Of a DNA stretch of 64,000 nucleotides, positions 37,337-46,091 are shown in pieces; within the stretch, counting starts at the first letter, position 1; every line of letters starts with the position of its first letter. A program made the translations under genes and the position numbers. This stretch comes from Halomonas gemina (GTDB lineage Bacteria; Pseudomonadota; Gammaproteobacteria; Pseudomonadales; Halomonadaceae), in contig NZ_JAMJPK010000003.1 of assembly GCF_023554995.1 (NCBI RefSeq), forward strand, positions 496,001-560,000. The letters run 5' to 3'. Below the pieces are notes generated by a model. That model did no database searches and was not told where the DNA came from. It saw only the letters and a list, made by a program, of their open reading frames with translations.

Positions 37337-40300
37337 GCGCACCGGACCAGACGCCCCCCACCCTGGACCCGATCCACCTGCCACTCACCGGCAGCCGGTT
37401 GATCGAGGCCAGCGCCGGCACCGGCAAGACCTTCACCATCGCCCTGCTCTACGTGCGCCTGGTGCTGGGCCCGCGCGACGACGAGGACGCCGAGAGCTTC
37501 CCGCGTGCCCTCACCCCGCCCGAGATCCTGGTGGTGACCTTCACCAACGCCGCCACCCGAGAGCTGCGCGACCGTATCCGCGCCCGGCTGGTGGAAGCCG
37601 CCGATGCCTTCCAAAGCCCCCTTTGGGGTCAGACCCCAAAGTCCGCTGAGGGGTCTGACCCCCTGCTGGCCCTGCGCGACAGCTACCCCCGCGAGCGCTG
37701 GCCGGCCTGCGCCCGCCGCCTGCAGCTGGCCGCCGAGTGGATGGATGAGGCCGCGGTCTCCACCATCCACTCCTGGTGCCACCGCATGCTGCGCGAGCAC
37801 GCCTTCGAGAGCGGCAGCCTCTTCTCGCTGGAGATGAACCTCGACCAGTCGGAGCTCGAGCTCGAGGTCGCCCGGGACTACTGGCGCAGCTTCTACTATG
37901 CCCTGGACGCCGAGGCCCTGGCGGTGGTCACCCGCTATTGGGAGACCCCCGACGCCCTGGCCGAGGACGTGCGCCGCCTGCAGGGCGACGCCGACCTGCT
38001 GCCCGACGCCCCGCCCCCCGCAGGCGCACTCGCCGCCATGCAGGCCGAGCGCGCCCGGGTGCTGGGCGAGCTCAAGGCGCCCTGGCCCGCCTGGCTGGAT
38101 GAGCTCGCCGAGCGGCTGGAAACGGCCGCCGCCGCCAAGGCCTTCGACCAGCGCAAGCTCAACAGCAGAAGCCGCGCCGACTGGCTGGAGAAGTTGCGCG
38201 ACTGGGCCCGGGACCCGGAGCTCACGACCCCGGCGCTCACCGACACCGCCTGGAAGCGCCTGACGCCGGCGGGCATCGTCGAGATCTGGAAGACCGGCGA
38301 GCCACTGGACCACCCGGCGCTGCACGCCCTGGCCGAGCTGCCGGACCAGCTCCAGGCCCTGCCCGACGCCCACGCCGACCTGCTGGCCCACGCCGTGCGC
38401 TGGATGAGCGAGCGCCGCCGCCGCGTGCAGCAGCGCCGCGCCGAGCTCGGCCCCGACGATCTGCTCGAGCGCCTCGACCACGCCCTCAAGGGCCCCGCCG
38501 GCGAGGCCCTGGCGGTGCATGTGCGCCGCCAGTTCCCGGTGGCCCTGGTGGACGAGTTCCAGGACACCGACCCGGTGCAGTACCGACTCTTCGATCACGT
38601 CTACCGCCTGGCCCAGGCGCCCGATCCCCAGGACCCCAGCGGCATCCTGCTGATCGGCGACCCCAAGCAGGCGATCTACGCCTTCCGCGGCGCCGACATC
38701 CACACCTATCTGCAGGCGCGGCGCGACACTGCCGGGCGCCACGTTACCCTGGGCACCAACTTCCGCTCGGCCACCGCCATGGTAGAGGCCGTCAACCGGG
38801 TGTTCCGCCATGCCGAATCGCCCCCCGCCGGCCGCGGCGCCTTCCTGTTCAAGACGCCCGAGGGCGACAATCCGGTACCCTTCCTGCCGGTCCAGGCCAA
38901 GGGCAGGAAGGATGCCCTGACCCGCGACGGCGAGCCGCTGCCCGCCATGACACTTTGGCATTTGACGGGCGGGCATTTGCAGAGCGGGAGCGACCAGGCC
39001 AACAGCGACGGACTGACCAAGGGCGCCTACTTCAAGGAGATGGCCGCGCGCTGCGCCACGCACATGGCCGAGCTGCTGCGCGAGGGCCAGGCCGGGCGCA
39101 CCGGCTTCGGCGAGGTGGGTGAGCCCCTGCGCGCCCTCAAGCCCTCCGACCTCGCCGTGCTGGTCAACAACGCCAACGAGGCGAAGGCGATCCGCGGTGC
39201 GCTGCTCGAGCGCGGCATCAAGAGCGTCTACCTCTCCGACAAGGAGGGCGTGTTCGAGACGCCGGCGGCCCTGGAGCTCGAGGTGTGGCTGGCCGCCTGT
39301 GCCGAGCCCGACAGCGAGCGACACCTGCATGCGGCGCTGGCCATGCCGAGCCTGGGGATGGGCCTTGCCGCACTCGACGCCCTGCAGCACGACGAGCTCG
39401 CCTGGGAGGAACGGGTGCTGCAGTTCCGCACCTACCACCGCCAGTGGCAGCGCCAGGGCGTGCTGCCCATGCTGCACCGGCTGCTGGCCGACTTCGCCGT
39501 GCCCACTCGCCTGCTCAGGAGCGCCAGCGGTGAGCGCCACCTCACGGATCTGCTCCACCTCGGCGAGTTATTGCAGGAAGCCAGCGCCGAGCTCGACGGC
39601 GAGCACGCCCTGCTGCGCCACCTGAGCGAGGCCCGCGCCCAGCCGCCACAGCAGGCCGACACCCACCGCCTGCGCCTGGAAAGCGACGCCGACCTGGTGC
39701 AGGTGATCACCATCCACAAGTCCAAGGGGCTGGAGTACCCGCTGGTCTTCCTGCCCTTCATCTGCGCCTTCCGCGAGAAGAAGGCCACCGACCTGCCGCT
39801 CACCTGGCACGACGAGGCGGGCCGGCGCCGCCTCTCCCTGGCGCCCGACGACACCGCCCTGGCCAGGGCCGACGACGAGCGCCTGGGCGAGGACCTGCGC
39901 AAGCTCTATGTGGCCCTGACCCGCGCCCGCCACGCCACCTGGCTGGGCATCGCGCCGCTCAAGGGGCTCGAGCGCAGCGCCATCGGCCAGGTGCTCAGCG
40001 CCGGTGCACCGCTCTCGCCGGATGGCCTGCTGGATACCCTCTTCCCCCTCGCCCAGGGGGCAGAGGGAACGGAGCTGACGGTGGTGCCGGCGCCGGAACC
40101 CGACGCTCTCGTGGTGCCCGCCGAGGCCAACGGCGAGGCATTGCGCGAGGCACTGACGCCGGCGCGCCGCGCCCGGGAACACTGGTGGATCGCCAGCTAC
40201 TCGGCGCTGAGGCTGGGCGGCGAGCGCATAGGCGGGGAGGAAGAGCCCGAGACCGCGCTCTTTATGGAAGAGCCCGAAACCGCTCTTGAAGCCACTGCCC

Positions 40301-41133
40301 GGGAGATGCGCGACGAACCCAGCGACCAGGCGCAAAGCGCTCAGCCTGTGAGTGACGGCTCACTCCACCCCTTCCCCCGCGGCCCGGCGGCGGGCACCTT
40401 CCTGCACGGCCTGCTGGAGTGGGCCGGCGAGGAGGGCTTCGCCCGCCTGGCCGCCGATCCCGAGCGCCTTAACGACACCCTGGCACGGCGCGCCAACCTG
40501 CGCGGCTGGCGCGAGCGCATCCCGGCGCTGCAGGCCTGGCTGCGTGGCCTGCTGGCAAGCGACCTGCCGGTGCCGGACGCCCCCCAGGGGCCGGTGGGGC
40601 CGCTGCGCCTCGACCGGTTGGAGAGCGCTCACTACCAGGTGGAGCTGGAGTTCTGGTTTTCTGCCCACAAGGTCGACACCGCCCGCCTGGATGCCCTCGT
40701 CAGCGCTCACTCCCTGGGCGGCGCCGCTCGCCCGGCGCTGGAGGGCGACCGGCTCAACGGCATGCTCAAGGGCTTCATCGATCTGGTAGTGGAGCACGAG
40801 GGGCGCTTCTACGTGCTCGACTGGAAGTCCAACCACCTGGGCCGCGACGACGAGGCCTACTCCGAGGCGGCCATGGCGGAGGCGGTGCGCGAGAAGCGCT
40901 ACGACCTGCAGTACTGCCTCTACCTGCTGGCCCTGCATCGCCTGCTCCGCTCGCGGCTGCCGGACTACGACATCGACCGCCACCTGGGTGGGGCGCTCTA
41001 TGTCTTCCTGCGCGGCCAGCACGCGCCCTCCCGCGGCGTGCACCGCGAGCGCCCGCCCCGCAAGCTGATCGAGGCGCTCGATGCCCTGTTCCGCGCCCCC
41101 GAGGACGCCACCGCCGAGGAGGCACAGCCATGA
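37333..41133 (+). CDS. recB: Exodeoxyribonuclease V beta subunit
   Basis: A 1266-residue RecB with SF1 helicase and nuclease domains. Walker A AGTGKT is at 28-33 (EASAGTGKTFTI), VVTFTNAATRELRDR follows, VDEFQDTDPVQY is the DExx box, IHKSKGLEYPLVFLP is motif V, and the C-terminal nuclease has Asp1163 in LDWKSNHLG. It is a 3'-5' motor and the complex's nuclease. Residues about 97-110 are encoded by a palindromic repeat insertion (37621-37662) and do not look like family sequence. It overlaps recC and recD by four bases each. Confidence 0.96.
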   Translation: MSAPDQTPPTLDPIHLPLTGSRLIEASAGTGKTFTIALLYVRLVLGPRDDEDAESFPRALTPPEILVVTFTNAATRELRDRIRARLVEAADAFQSPLWGQTPKSAEGSDPLLALRDSYPRERWPACARRLQLAAEWMDEAAVSTIHSWCHRMLREHAFESGSLFSLEMNLDQSELELEVARDYWRSFYYALDAEALAVVTRYWETPDALAEDVRRLQGDADLLPDAPPPAGALAAMQAERARVLGELKAPWPAWLDELAERLETAAAAKAFDQRKLNSRSRADWLEKLRDWARDPELTTPALTDTAWKRLTPAGIVEIWKTGEPLDHPALHALAELPDQLQALPDAHADLLAHAVRWMSERRRRVQQRRAELGPDDLLERLDHALKGPAGEALAVHVRRQFPVALVDEFQDTDPVQYRLFDHVYRLAQAPDPQDPSGILLIGDPKQAIYAFRGADIHTYLQARRDTAGRHVTLGTNFRSATAMVEAVNRVFRHAESPPAGRGAFLFKTPEGDNPVPFLPVQAKGRKDALTRDGEPLPAMTLWHLTGGHLQSGSDQANSDGLTKGAYFKEMAARCATHMAELLREGQAGRTGFGEVGEPLRALKPSDLAVLVNNANEAKAIRGALLERGIKSVYLSDKEGVFETPAALELEVWLAACAEPDSERHLHAALAMPSLGMGLAALDALQHDELAWEERVLQFRTYHRQWQRQGVLPMLHRLLADFAVPTRLLRSASGERHLTDLLHLGELLQEASAELDGEHALLRHLSEARAQPPQQADTHRLRLESDADLVQVITIHKSKGLEYPLVFLPFICAFREKKATDLPLTWHDEAGRRRLSLAPDDTALARADDERLGEDLRKLYVALTRARHATWLGIAPLKGLERSAIGQVLSAGAPLSPDGLLDTLFPLAQGAEGTELTVVPAPEPDALVVPAEANGEALREALTPARRAREHWWIASYSALRLGGERIGGEEEPETALFMEEPETALEATAREMRDEPSDQAQSAQPVSDGSLHPFPRGPAAGTFLHGLLEWAGEEGFARLAADPERLNDTLARRANLRGWRERIPALQAWLRGLLASDLPVPDAPQGPVGPLRLDRLESAHYQVELEFWFSAHKVDTARLDALVSAHSLGGAARPALEGDRLNGMLKGFIDLVVEHEGRFYVLDWKSNHLGRDDEAYSEAAMAEAVREKRYDLQYCLYLLALHRLLRSRLPDYDIDRHLGGALYVFLRGQHAPSRGVHRERPPRKLIEALDALFRAPEDATAEEAQP
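37621..37662. repeat. Double palindrome inserted in frame in recB
   Basis: A perfect 10-bp-arm palindrome (CTTTGGGGTC, centre A, GACCCCAAAG; 37621-37641) is followed eight bases later by GGGGTC-T-GACCCC (37650-37662). Both share the GGGGTC-N-GACCCC core. Together they encode about 14 residues (LWGQTPKSAEGSDP) without breaking the recB frame, between the first helicase motifs. Confidence 0.85.
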
Positions 41134-43418
41134 GTGACCACCCGCACACCGCCCATGCCGCCACCGCCGAGGCCCTGCACGACCTCGATGCGCTGTTCGC
41201 CCTGCTCGACCGCTGGGTGGCCCGCGGCTGGCTGCGTGCCCTGGACCGGGCCTTCGCCGCCTTCCTGGCCCGGGAGGTGCCCGACGCCCCGGCCCCGCTG
41301 CTGCTGGCCGCGGCGCTGGCCAGTCACCAGCTCGGCCGCGGCCATGTCTGCCTGGACCTGGAACAGACCCTTGCCGAGCCGGACCTGGCCCTCTCGCTGC
41401 CCCCGGAGGGCGACAGCCTGGAGGACCCGCCACCGCGGCCCAGCGCGCTGCTCGGCGAGCTGGCGCTGGCCGACTGGCAGGAAGCGCTCACTCACCCGCT
41501 TGTCGTCGGCCACGGCCCGGGCAATACGCCGCTAGTGCTCGACGGCACCCGGCTCTATCTGCGCCGCTACTGGCACCACGAGCGCTCGATCCAGCAGCAC
41601 ATCGCCGGCCGGCTGGGCGAGGCCTCCCCGTGTAGGAGCTCAGCTCCGCTGCGCGATGGCGCCGATAGGCGCCCGGAACCGGCCACCAGCACTGCGAACA
41701 CCACGATCCTCTCTCGGGCCCTGGCCGCCCTCTTCCCCCCCAGCGACCCTCTCGACTGGCAGAAGGCCGCCTGCGCCCTGGCCGCCCGCTCGCCCTTCGC
41801 GGTGATCACCGGCGGCCCCGGCACCGGCAAGACCACCACCGTGGTCAAGCTGCTCGCCCTGCTGCAGACCCTGGCGCTGGGCGAGGGCCGCCGTGCGCTG
41901 CGCATCCGCCTCGCCGCCCCCACCGGCAAGGCCGCCGCACGCCTCAACGAATCCATCGCCGGGCAGGTCGGCTCATTGCAACTGGATAGCCTGGCCCCTC
42001 TACTGGCAGTCTCCGAGGAGGATGAGGGCAGCAACCCATTGTGGGAGCCCAATTTATTGGTGGCCCGACATTTCGGCGATAGCGGTGCCAACAGGATCAG
42101 ATCGGCCATCCCCACCGACGTTACCACCCTCCACCGCCTGCTGGGTTCAAGACCCGACACCCGCCACTTCCGCCACAACGCCCGCAATCCCCTGCCGCTG
42201 GACGTTCTGGTGGTGGACGAGGCCTCCATGGTCGACGTGGAGATGATGGCCGCCCTGCTCGACGCCCTGCCGCCCCGTGGGCGTCTGGTGCTGCTGGGCG
42301 ACAAGGACCAGCTCGCCTCGGTGGAGGCCGGCTCCGTGCTTGGCGACCTCTGCGCGCGCGCCGAGGGTGGCCACTACACGCCCGAGACCGCCGGCTGGCT
42401 CGCCGAGGCCACCGGCCAGGCGCTGCCCGCGGCAATGCTCGACGCCGAGGGCACCCCGCTGGACCAGGCGATCGCCATGCTGCGGGTGAGCCACCGCTTC
42501 GACGCGGCCAGCGGCATCGGCCAGCTTGCCAGCGCCGTCAACCGCAACGCCCCGGGCAGGGACAAGCGCACCGCCATTCGCGAGGTGCTGGGCCACGGCT
42601 ACGCCGACCTCTCCCACCTCAAGCTGGAAACGGACAAGGATCGCAGCCTGGAGCGGCTAGTGGTCTCGGGCCACGCCACAGGCTTCCCCGATGCCGGCGA
42701 GGGCCGTGTGGTGAACGGCAAGGCCCTGCCGCCGCCGGTGGGCTATCGCCACTACCTGGAGGTCCTGGAGGCCACCACGCCGGCGGAGGACGCGAACGGC
42801 GAAGTCGCGCGCGACGCCCTGGACGACTGGGCCCGCGCGGTGCTGGCCGCCCACGGCCAGTTCCAGCTGCTCTGCGCCCTGCGCCGCGGCCCCTGGGGCG
42901 TGGAGGGGCTGAACGAGCGCATCCGCGCCGCCCTGGAGAAGGCAGGACTGATCGACAGCGGCGACGGCCGCCGGCTCTGGTACCCCGGTCGCCCGGTGCT
43001 GGTGACCAGCAACGACTACGGCCTGGGGCTGATGAACGGCGATATCGGCATCACCCTGGCGCTGCCGCAGTCGGTAACGTCAGCCGGGGGAGCCAACCGC
43101 GGCCCAGCGCTGCGCGTCGCCTTTCCCGCCGGCGATGGCAGCGGCCAGATCAAGTGGGTGCTGCCCAGCCGCCTGCAGGCGGTGGAGACGGTCTTCGCGA
43201 TGACGGTGCACAAGTCCCAGGGCTCGGAGTTCACCCACACTGCCCTGCTGCTCCCCGATGCCCCCAACCCGATCCTCACCCGGGAGCTGGTCTACACCGG
43301 CATCACCCGCGCCCGCCACTGGCTCACCCTGGTCGAGACTGGACGCGGCCAGCTGCTGGATGCGGTGGAGCGGCGAGTCATGCGGGTGAGCGGGCTCGGG
43401 AGTTCGTCAGCGCGCTGA
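41130..43418 (+). CDS. recD: Exodeoxyribonuclease V alpha subunit
   Basis: A 762-residue RecD, the 5'-3' motor of RecBCD. Walker A GGPGTGKT is at residues 228-235, LVVDEASMVDVEMM is motif II, VSHRFDAASGIG follows, and TVHKSQGSEFTHTALLLP with GITRARHWLTLVE are the C-terminal helicase motifs. Two stretches (about 168-182 and 302-324) are encoded by palindromic repeat insertions and make the protein longer than E. coli RecD (608). The 3' end is duplicated in part at 44668 and 45035. Confidence 0.95.
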   Translation: MSDHPHTAHAATAEALHDLDALFALLDRWVARGWLRALDRAFAAFLAREVPDAPAPLLLAAALASHQLGRGHVCLDLEQTLAEPDLALSLPPEGDSLEDPPPRPSALLGELALADWQEALTHPLVVGHGPGNTPLVLDGTRLYLRRYWHHERSIQQHIAGRLGEASPCRSSAPLRDGADRRPEPATSTANTTILSRALAALFPPSDPLDWQKAACALAARSPFAVITGGPGTGKTTTVVKLLALLQTLALGEGRRALRIRLAAPTGKAAARLNESIAGQVGSLQLDSLAPLLAVSEEDEGSNPLWEPNLLVARHFGDSGANRIRSAIPTDVTTLHRLLGSRPDTRHFRHNARNPLPLDVLVVDEASMVDVEMMAALLDALPPRGRLVLLGDKDQLASVEAGSVLGDLCARAEGGHYTPETAGWLAEATGQALPAAMLDAEGTPLDQAIAMLRVSHRFDAASGIGQLASAVNRNAPGRDKRTAIREVLGHGYADLSHLKLETDKDRSLERLVVSGHATGFPDAGEGRVVNGKALPPPVGYRHYLEVLEATTPAEDANGEVARDALDDWARAVLAAHGQFQLLCALRRGPWGVEGLNERIRAALEKAGLIDSGDGRRLWYPGRPVLVTSNDYGLGLMNGDIGITLALPQSVTSAGGANRGPALRVAFPAGDGSGQIKWVLPSRLQAVETVFAMTVHKSQGSEFTHTALLLPDAPNPILTRELVYTGITRARHWLTLVETGRGQLLDAVERRVMRVSGLGSSSAR
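41631..41674. repeat. Palindromic repeat inserted in frame in recD (first)
   Basis: TGTAGGAGCTCAGCTCC is followed by GCGCGATGGCGCCGATAGG and CGCC. The inner stems GGAGCT/AGCTCC and GGCGCC/GGCGCC match the style of the intergenic element at 30721 (GGCGCCGACAGGCGCC). It encodes about 15 residues, rich in Arg, Ser and Asp, in a variable stretch before the Walker A motif. Confidence 0.75.
42035..42100. repeat. Palindromic repeat inserted in frame in recD (second)
   Basis: ATTGTGGGAGCCCAATTTAT and TGGTGG, then CGACATTTCGGCGATAGCGG and TGCCAACAGG align with the elements at 30721 and (reverse) 12463. It encodes NPLWEPNLLVARHFGDSGAN, about 22 residues placed just before IPTDVTTLHRLLG, a conserved RecD segment, without shifting the frame. 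Confidence 0.8.
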
Positions 43419-43648
43419 GCTCAGCCAGCAGCCGGCGGAGATCCTTGATGAATCACTGATGTATCATCGCCAGGCGCTGCGGTACACCTGACCCGCGTTT
43501 GGAAAACAGGGGTGTCTCTGCCAGCATGATCCGCCCATACATCCTGTGCTCGGATGACGGCGCTGCCTTCTTGGCGCACCCTGCTGCGCTGGCGCGCTCG
43601 GCGGCGCGTTCATCCTTCTTGCATCGAGTTGAACCACAGGAGGCCCGC

Positions 43649-44665
43649 ATGAAACCCCGTCAATCGACGCTACCACCCCTGGATCCGTCACGCGTTGCCA
43701 CGGTCGAGGCATTCGGTGGAACCATCACCCCGCTGGATCCCCTGGGTGCGCAGGTACAGGGCATCGACTTGTCATCCAGAGACACGCCGCCACCCGAGGT
43801 TCTCGAAGCACTGGAACGCGAGATGGCGAACCGCGGGTTTCTTGTGTTCAAGAACGAGAAGCCATTGGATGCCGACGATTTTCTCCGGGCCAGCTGTTGG
43901 TGGGGCGGCAGGGAATTGCACAGCACTCATGGCGTCCATCCGGCGACGCCCGGCGGCAATCAACATATCTTCCGCCTGTCGAACGATCAGCGTCACGGGA
44001 TCCCGGGTGTGGGACCGCAATGGCACAATGATGGCAGCTTCAACGCGGACACCTTTTCGCACTCGGGCTACCACATCATTCGGCCGGCCGAAAAAGGCGG
44101 AGGGACATACTTCGCCCATCAGGGTGCCGCCCATGACGCTCTCCCGGAGGATCTGAAGGAGTACTGGAGCCGTCTTTCCTCGGTGAACTCCGCATCGGGC
44201 GTCGTTCACCCCGTGGTACATGAGCATCCCATATCCAAACGCAAGTGCATCTGGTTGCATCTGGGCATGACAGGAGCGGTGATTGAAAAGCTACCCGATG
44301 AAGATGCCTTTCGCTTGCTGAAGGCCGACGAAATGAAACGGCTCTGTCATGAATACAACGACATCCTGAATGCCGGGCTGGAGAACGGATACGCCACCGC
44401 CTACGAGTATCAGGAAAACGACTGCGTATTCATCGACAATCTCGCCGTTGCGCATCGGGCGGCGCCGGAGGCCCATTTGCCGGTCGAGGAGCAGGGCTTG
44501 CGGATCATGCACCGCAGCACCGTTCGCGGCGTGCAAGACCTGGCGCCGGGATTCGGGCTGCCGCAACACGTCGATATTCAGGGGCCCAATCCATTAGGCG
44601 AAGGGGTCTGGAAAGGCGGCGGTATCGGCTTTCGATGGGAAGATGGCATCCCCATGCAGAACTGA
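43649..44665 (+). CDS. TauD/TfdA-family Fe(II)/2-oxoglutarate dioxygenase
   Basis: A 338-residue oxygenase. The iron ligands His126-x-Asp128 (PQWHNDGSFN) and a distal His (VAHRAAPEAH) plus the 2-oxoglutarate Arg (LRIMHRST) are in the usual order. These enzymes hydroxylate small substrates using O2 and 2-oxoglutarate; the substrate here is unknown. CAGGAGG precedes ATG 43649. Codon use is less GC-rich than in recD. The gene sits between recD and a short copy of the recD 3' end (44668-44700), suggesting it arrived as an inserted segment. Confidence 0.85.
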   Translation: MKPRQSTLPPLDPSRVATVEAFGGTITPLDPLGAQVQGIDLSSRDTPPPEVLEALEREMANRGFLVFKNEKPLDADDFLRASCWWGGRELHSTHGVHPATPGGNQHIFRLSNDQRHGIPGVGPQWHNDGSFNADTFSHSGYHIIRPAEKGGGTYFAHQGAAHDALPEDLKEYWSRLSSVNSASGVVHPVVHEHPISKRKCIWLHLGMTGAVIEKLPDEDAFRLLKADEMKRLCHEYNDILNAGLENGYATAYEYQENDCVFIDNLAVAHRAAPEAHLPVEEQGLRIMHRSTVRGVQDLAPGFGLPQHVDIQGPNPLGEGVWKGGGIGFRWEDGIPMQN

Positions 44666-44667
44666 AC

Positions 44668-44700
44668 GACGCGGTGGAGCGAGGGGGGATGCGGGTGAGC
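44668..44700 (+). repeat. Short duplicate of the recD 3' end
   Basis: Thirty-three bases directly after the dioxygenase stop match recD 43359-43391 (27 of 33 identical), in the same codon register (DAVER..MRVS). It is a relic of a duplication of the recD tail. Confidence 0.75.
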
Positions 44701-44813
44701 GTTGGCACCCGCCCGTTTTCCCGTCATCTTGAAACGCTTATATTACTACCTGCCGGCAGGAGGGATGCTCACCCCGAACGCCAAAACGGTGAAGTCTTCA
44801 CCCACTACAGGAC

Positions 44814-45034
44814 GCGCAAATGGTGGCGGAGCGCCTGCAGAGGAAGGTCGCCGAGCTGCCGGTGATGGAGGCGATGCCCGACCACCGCCTGACCGTCACC
44901 ATCGGCATCGCCGGGGTTCTCGACGAGGACGTCGATCTGGACGACCTGATCAACCAGGCCGACCAGGCGCTATACGCCGGCAAGCACGGCGGCAGGAACC
45001 GGGTGATGTTGAGTCACGAAGAGAGAGAAGAGGC
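44814..45034 (+). pseudogene. C-terminal fragment of a GGDEF diguanylate cyclase
   Basis: The frame reads AQMVAERLQRKVAELPV, then HRLTVTIGIAG, DDLINQADQALYAGKHGGRNRV, the last ~65 residues of a GGDEF domain. The GGDEF active site itself and everything before it are missing. The fragment ends where the second recD-tail duplicate begins. An ATG at 44820 is in frame but has no useful ribosome site. Non-functional remnant. Confidence 0.85.
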
Positions 45035-45168
45035 GCCCCCAACTCGATCCTGACCCGGGATCTGGTCCACACCGGCATCACCCCGCCCGCCACTGGCTGA
45101 CCCTGGTCGAGACCGGACGAGGCCAACTCTTGGATGCGGTAGAGAGAAGAGTAATGAGGGTGGGTGGG
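45035..45168 (+). pseudogene. recD: Duplicate of the recD 3' end (about 130 bp)
   Basis: The sequence aligns with recD 43260-43392: CCCCAACTCGATCCTGACCC against CCCCAACCCGATCCTCACCC, through CACTGGCT and ACCCTGGTCGAGAC, to GATGCGGTAGAGAG. Some bases are lost (a frameshift near ACCCCGCCC), so it no longer encodes the RecD tail. Remnant of a second duplication of the same tail. Confidence 0.88.
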
Positions 45169-45271
45169 CCCCAGTGTCAGGATGAGTATCGTATCCTCTG
45201 ATACCCTATTCTTCCACACTAACAACATCTTAAAGTATCGGGTTCCAGGTGATTGACGGCCTGGCCTGCCG

Positions 45272-46075
45272 CTACCCGGGACAATCAGCCGGTGAAACGT
45301 CGCGATAGGTTGATACGACCTCCTCCATGGCCTGCTGTAATGCCTCGATGCGTGATCCGTGGGCGGGATGAGTCGAGAGGAACTCAGGAGGTTGACCACC
45401 ACCGGCGGCAGCCATGTTGCGCCACAGCGCTACGCTCTGTTGTGGGTCAAACCCCGCCCGCGCCATGATCGCCACCCCCATTAGATCGGCCTCCTCTTCA
45501 TGGGCGCGGCTGAACGGCAGGCTGATGCCGAGTCGGGCGCCAAGGCCCAGGGCCTGCATCAACTGTTGCTGCCCTAGATCCCCCTCCCCGAGTAAACCTA
45601 CCAGCAGCAACCCGGCTTTAATGCCAAGCTGCTGGGTAAGCCGCTCATTACCATGATCCGCCAGCACATGCGCCACCTCGTGCCCGATCACGGCCGCTAG
45701 CTGGGCCGGGTTCTCGGCCACCCGCAGCAGGCCGGTATGCACGCCGATACGCCCGCCCGGCAGGGCAAAGGCATTGGGGGAAGGATCCTCGAAAACGACA
45801 ACCTCCCAGCTCTCGGGCAAATCGGCGCCCGGGTAGATTGCCTCAGCAGCGGCCGCCACCTCCCGGGCTACGCACTGTACTTGGCGGTTAACGGCCGCGT
45901 CGCGTGATACCGGCTGACGACGAAGCAACTGACCAAAGGTATCCTTGCCCATCTGCGCCATCAAACTTTCAGGCACCAAGGCCAGCTGAGAGCGCCCGGT
46001 CGGGGTCTTTTCACAGCCGGCCAGAAGGGCTAAGGAAAGGAGACCCAACAGCCGTAACAGCCATCGCAGACGCAT
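45272..46075 (-). CDS. M48-family metalloprotease lipoprotein
   Basis: A 267-residue lipoprotein with a signal peptide ending in the lipobox LLAG-C (Cys21). The zinc site HEVAH is in AAVIGHEVAHVLADHGNERL, and the third ligand Glu is in SRAHEEEADLMGVAIM. These are periplasmic, membrane-anchored proteases of the LoiP/BepA-related group acting in outer-membrane quality control. ATG 46075 has AGAGAGG five bases before it. The upstream gene of unknown function starts on the same strand, so they may be co-transcribed. Confidence 0.92.
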   Translation of the reverse strand: MRLRWLLRLLGLLSLALLAGCEKTPTGRSQLALVPESLMAQMGKDTFGQLLRRQPVSRDAAVNRQVQCVAREVAAAAEAIYPGADLPESWEVVVFEDPSPNAFALPGGRIGVHTGLLRVAENPAQLAAVIGHEVAHVLADHGNERLTQQLGIKAGLLLVGLLGEGDLGQQQLMQALGLGARLGISLPFSRAHEEEADLMGVAIMARAGFDPQQSVALWRNMAAAGGGQPPEFLSTHPAHGSRIEALQQAMEEVVSTYRDVSPADCPG

Positions 46076-46091
46076 CGCACCTCTCTTGTCG

